Shown: piece after piece, positions 62,001 to 64,000 of the stretch | Layout of the letters: the number at the start of each line of letters is the position of its first letter | How positions within the stretch are numbered: position 1 is the first letter of the stretch | Origin: Kangiellaceae bacterium | GTDB taxonomy: Bacteria > Pseudomonadota > Gammaproteobacteria > Enterobacterales > Kangiellaceae | Direction: 5' to 3' | Assembly: GCA_013373015.1 (NCBI GenBank) | Contig: JABXIQ010000012.1 | Coordinates: 30,515-94,514 of the forward strand | Length of the DNA: 64,000 nucleotides | Translations under genes and position numbers: made by a program | Notes under the pieces: generated by a model | Told to the model about the DNA's origin: nothing | The model's input: the letters and a program-made list of their open reading frames with translations, nothing else | The model's database searches: none

Positions 62001-62272
62001 GTGGAAAAGTATCGTTTAATCCCTTCGATTTGCTTAATCGATTCTTCGATTTTGATGATGATACCTTCTTCTACCTCTTCTGGAGCGGCGCCAGGGTAGG
62101 GCATCTGTATTGAGATCATGTCTAAAACAACATCTGGGAAGAATTGTTGTCTGATTTTTAAAGCACTAAATAAACCAATTGCTAAAATGAATATCATTAA
62201 TAAGTTTGCTGCAACTGAGTTGCGAGCAAACCAAGCAATAATACCTTTGTGAGTATCATATTCTCTAACCAT
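59084..62272 (-). CDS. RND-family efflux permease (AcrB/HAE type)
   Basis: 1062 residues, normal for inner-membrane RND pumps: one helix near the N-terminus (about 23-45), a first large periplasmic loop, helices 2-6 with the proton-relay pair in GIVVDDAIIIAESAW, a Gly-rich second loop (FDFNGGGGGGPGGDGVGF) and helices 8-12. The sequence lies nearer to the broadly distributed AcrB-like exporters with MFP partners than to the metal (CusA) group. It exports unknown compounds from periplasm or membrane using proton flow. It begins nine bases after the adaptor gene; no TolC gene is adjacent. Confidence 0.93.
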   Translation of the reverse strand: MVREYDTHKGIIAWFARNSVAANLLMIFILAIGLFSALKIRQQFFPDVVLDMISIQMPYPGAAPEEVEEGIIIKIEESIKQIEGIKRYFSTAREGSAFIRIEIEDGYDVGKVLDEVNIRVDSINSFPASAEKPLIYELRNTREIMWLSLYGDADEKSLKALATEIKNELVAIPDISNAEVVGARPYEIAVEVSDYRLREYGLTLNQVATAIRNYSLDLPSGSIKTEGGDLLVRTKEQAYTGSDFEEIPVTTLADGTRLMLRDIATVKDGFVESEYISRFDGKDAISVRILSALESDDIKAAQAVYRYMEQKRPLLPSNIQVDAWADTTKYLSQRLDLMQRNMIAGALLVFLVLALFLRFKLAFWVMIGIPICFLGSFALMYMYPGFAMTINMITLFGFILVLGIVVDDAIIIAESAWASIEEKGHSVDSVIEGAKRVALPATFGVLTTIAAFYPMMAISGPGSQIWMSIGLVVMFCLIFSLIESKLILPAHLAHMKLNKPEDSKNPIIRKGKLFFAGIRRKVSELLKRFIENKYKPLLTKAINFRGLTVLIFTCALLVVTVGFVKIGWVKTIFFPEIPSDFIRVTATMTEGSTIKQTFNTLDVLEDTLEQLNSDIEKEYGRDVVAHTVEWTNDNASANMFVQLEPSETLPISQVDIMNRWREIVDTRPSVKEFDFNGGGGGGPGGDGVGFRLVGNNMEEMKLATDELKAHLATYEGVYDISDSFSGGKEEVILRLKPEAQNMGITLRDLSSQVRNAFFGAEAQRVQRDSEEIRVYVRYPLEERRSLANLENMPVRTPTGDYVSFSDIAYYELAEGYGRISRIDGVRAISIGADVNEDAGISAQSIIQDTRSNFMPKMLQKYPDIKSELGGGSQSRQDLNNDLFMGAIVSLILIFALMAIPLKSYSKPLLVMSAIPFGIIGAIIGHLILGLPLSILSFFGIIALSGVVVNDSLLMVDFINRARADGASRIDAAINAGTRRFRAVILTSLTTFFGLLPITFETSFQAKIVIPMAVSLAFGILFATLITLIWIPCLYVLLGNARDWFLNRDAKTLAKQQEAIEKA

Positions 62273-62281
62273 TATAGACTC

Positions 62282-63523
62282 CTACTGGCTTACTGAGGCT
62301 GTGTCAGAAATATTTTCGGGTTGAGCTGCATCAGTACTTTTGGTATCTGACTCAGCTACAGATTCTTCTGGTGTAGATTCAGAGCCTGCTTTTTTGACTT
62401 TCATGCCATCAACTGGATTTTCTATTGCGGTTGTTATGACTTCATCGCCTTGAGTTAGGCCTTTAACATATACAATGGTGTTCTCACCGCGCACAATTTC
62501 AATGTCTGCAAACTTAACAGTCCCTTCATCAATAAATAACAGAACTTTATTATCATCAATAACGGCACTATGCGGAACGGCAAATACATCATTTGCAAAC
62601 TTGCCACCAATTTCAGCTTGTACGAATGTACCAAAGCGTAAAGCAGGTGTGTTTTGACTTTCTTCAAGTTGATAAGGATCGGTAATTTCAGCTACTAAAT
62701 AGGTTAAACGGTTGTTCTCAGCCACAACACCTTCGGTTCTGACAATCTTTCCATACCAATCAACACTTTCACCAGCATAGATCCCTGTTAATTTAACATC
62801 AGGGAATGTTTTAGGGTTATCGGCAGCAGGCATATTTAGAAAAGCAAGCTCCCTATCAGGAAGTGGTAGTCTTACTTCAGCAACATTGGTTCCATACAAC
62901 TTGCCAATTATTGAGCCTGTGTTTAAGTATTGACCAAGACCAACATTTTCTTCTTTGATTAAAGCGTCAAAAGTTGCTTTAACAGTAGTTCTATCTAAAT
63001 CTCTACGAGCTCTAAGTACATTAGCTTCGGCTGATTGTACGTTAGCTTTTGCTTGGTTCAATTGCGGAATTTTAAGCACTAAATCGTTTGCTTCGCCACG
63101 ACCTATTTTTTCCCAGTCTTTGCGAGCTTGATCGGTTCTAGCTTTAGCGTCTTGATAGTTCGCTTTTGCTTGCGCTAATGATGCTTCTGCACTTTTAAGA
63201 TTGGCAATATAATTTGCTGGATCTATTTTTAATAGGACATCGCCTTTTTTGATAAAGGCTCCTGCACGAAATTTTTCGGATACTTGGGTTACTTGACCAC
63301 TAACTTCAGCTACAAGATTACTATCAATTAACGGCTGTACTGGCCCTTGGCTTGGAATTTTGAACTGCACATCTTGTTGTTCAACTTTAATAGTCTCTAC
63401 CAAAGTAATAGGAACTGCTTGTTTCTTTTGAGTAGGTTTAGGGCTGAACATAGAAGCTAGCACTAACAAAGCAATTGTAACTACTACAATTGATGTACCC
63501 GTTATGAATATACGTTTTGTCAT
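62282..63523 (-). CDS. RND efflux periplasmic adaptor (membrane fusion protein)
   Basis: 414 residues from ATG 63523 behind GGCGGGA. An N-terminal membrane anchor (about 5-27) is followed by a lipoyl-like half (SNLVAEVSGQVTQVSEKFRAGAFIKKGDVLLKIDP), an alpha-helical hairpin rich in Ala and Gln (about 95-160), the second lipoyl half, then a beta-barrel and membrane-proximal domain. The C-terminal 35 residues are an acidic Ser/Glu/Asp-rich tail not needed for function in the family. It joins the RND permease to an outer-membrane channel. Confidence 0.92.
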   Translation of the reverse strand: MTKRIFITGTSIVVVTIALLVLASMFSPKPTQKKQAVPITLVETIKVEQQDVQFKIPSQGPVQPLIDSNLVAEVSGQVTQVSEKFRAGAFIKKGDVLLKIDPANYIANLKSAEASLAQAKANYQDAKARTDQARKDWEKIGRGEANDLVLKIPQLNQAKANVQSAEANVLRARRDLDRTTVKATFDALIKEENVGLGQYLNTGSIIGKLYGTNVAEVRLPLPDRELAFLNMPAADNPKTFPDVKLTGIYAGESVDWYGKIVRTEGVVAENNRLTYLVAEITDPYQLEESQNTPALRFGTFVQAEIGGKFANDVFAVPHSAVIDDNKVLLFIDEGTVKFADIEIVRGENTIVYVKGLTQGDEVITTAIENPVDGMKVKKAGSESTPEESVAESDTKSTDAAQPENISDTASVSQ

Positions 63524-63583
63524 TGTTTTTTCCCGCCTTGAACGCAAAGGTAGTGTCAATAAATTGACCCCAATTTTTGTAGT

Positions 63584-63601
63584 ATTATAGCTGACAGCTA
63601 T
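63584..63601 (-). promoter_or_regulatory. Candidate -10 box and overlapping operator of the RND operon
   Basis: On the minus strand a perfect TATAAT (63584-63589) lies about 60 bases before the adaptor ATG. It overlaps a perfect palindrome ATAGCTG-A-CAGCTAT (63587-63601 on the plus strand). No good -35 hexamer is seen at the right distance, which could mean an activator-type promoter or a repressor site over a weak one. Confidence 0.45.
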
Positions 63602-63731
63602 TTAACAAACCTAATGTTTAGTAATGACAAAAGGTTAACAAATGTTACAAGAATTACATCTAGACATTATTTGTTCATCAATTACCCACTAGTTCGTTGT
63701 TTTTGGGTCAAAAAATTAACCTTTTTGAATG

Positions 63732-63759
63732 TTGACAGTAGGGGAGTGCGTGATAAAAT
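63732..63759 (+). promoter_or_regulatory. Promoter of the tRNA-Ala/tRNA-Glu unit
   Basis: Perfect TTGACA and TAAAAT separated by 16 bases, immediately followed by a GC-rich discriminator (GCGCGCC), the hallmark of stringently controlled stable-RNA promoters. It is about 40 bases upstream of the tRNA-Ala 5' end. Confidence 0.85.
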
Positions 63760-63799
63760 GCGCGCCACTGTTTCGCAGTATTCTGCTTAATGGAACTTT

Positions 63800-63875
63800 G
63801 GGGCTATAGCTCAGCTGGGAGAGCGCTACACTGGCAGTGTAGAGGTCAGCGGTTCGATCCCGCTTAGCTCCACCA
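63800..63875 (+). tRNA. tRNA-Ala (anticodon GGC)
   Basis: 76 bases with encoded CCA. The acceptor stem GGGGCTA pairs with TAGCTCC (one G-T). The anticodon loop CTGGCAG sits on a 5-bp stem CTACA/TGTAG, giving anticodon GGC. The T-loop GGTTCGATCC is standard. Confidence 0.97.
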
Positions 63876-63972
63876 ATTTTTCTGTTATTCGGTGTTAAAT
63901 ATTCGGTTGTTTAGTGGACTAAGCGTTCCTCATATTTGCCTAGAACAACAAAAAAATATATTTAAGAATTGT

Positions 63973-64000
63973 GTCCCGTTCGTCTAGAGGCCTAGGACAC
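63973..64000 (+). tRNA. tRNA-Glu, 5' portion (cut by window edge)
   Basis: The last 28 bases begin GTCCCGTTCGTCTAGAGGCC and continue to GGACAC, matching the acceptor and D-arm of gammaproteobacterial tRNA-Glu. The anticodon lies beyond the window. It is the second gene of the tRNA-Ala transcript, 97 bases downstream. Confidence 0.85.

Noticed and set aside
1..64000. CRISPR array, insertion sequence, prophage or integron features
   Set aside because: No evenly spaced direct repeats, transposase, integrase or phage structural genes were found anywhere in the window.

Overview
The window looks like chromosomal sequence of an AT-rich, free-living, probably marine heterotrophic gammaproteobacterium. 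Gammaproteobacterial markers include tusDCB next to tusE, srkA, trhO, arfB, the pheA/DAHP synthase pair with a Phe/Tyr attenuator, PykA-type pyruvate kinase, a TIGR02647-like protein, a GlyGly-CTERM protein, several winged-helix/TPR or TPR regulators, and secreted or lipoprotein peptidases (S8, M3, M49-like). Kangiellaceae, other Oceanospirillales or Alteromonadales relatives fit this content, but the genus cannot be fixed from sequence alone. I see no insertion sequence, phage, CRISPR array or plasmid gene. No gap longer than about 300 bases lacks a gene.

Layout. 1-10 kb: the tail of a methyltransferase, an FAD amine-type oxidoreductase, then an accessory block (1.9-7.6 kb). That block holds a two-gene unit of unknown function (a 183-residue protein with a leader-peptide-like helical segment plus a 728-residue TULIP-like protein with a glycine-zipper membrane segment and a Cys-rich tail) and a membrane TPR regulator-like protein flanked by two small secreted proteins. 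8.5-16 kb: a GNAT, a diguanylate cyclase, a DUF4407 protein, a Tat-exported aldo/keto reductase, a serine hydrolase, and an MFS exporter with a Cys-cluster repressor. 16-29 kb: mostly housekeeping (M3 peptidase, lipocalin, a 26-residue membrane microprotein, FemAB-like protein, DUF502, SulP transporter, SrkA, NlpC/P60, GIY-YIG, YgjP, TrhO, ArfB).

28.8-38 kb is on the minus strand: a secreted protein and an S8 protease, then a transcription unit reading pheL leader - attenuator - pheA - DAHP synthase - winged-helix/TPR regulator, then deaD and aqpZ. 38-46 kb: PspC, ABM monooxygenase, a second lipocalin, peroxiredoxin, orphan mlaC, a DUF11 protein, tusDCBE for tRNA 2-thiouridine synthesis, an M49-like metallopeptidase and a ferredoxin-NADP reductase. 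46-57 kb: a GlyGly-CTERM surface protein, parvulin, a DUF5916 outer-membrane protein, then a CoA-ester cluster with three CitE/HpcH-type lyases, an AMP-forming acyl-CoA synthetase and a mesaconyl-CoA hydratase-like MaoC protein, all arranged around a long palindromic operator. 57-64 kb: DMT transporter, pyruvate kinase, an RND efflux pump with adaptor, tRNA-Ala(GGC) and the start of tRNA-Glu.

The parts most worth a second look are the TULIP-like two-gene unit, the CoA-ester cluster with its operator, the aromatic-amino-acid attenuator whose operon appears to include a signalling regulator, the intrinsic terminator embedded in the arfB coding sequence, and the unannotated 26-residue membrane protein. 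All functional calls rest on motifs and remembered family resemblance; no database search was run.
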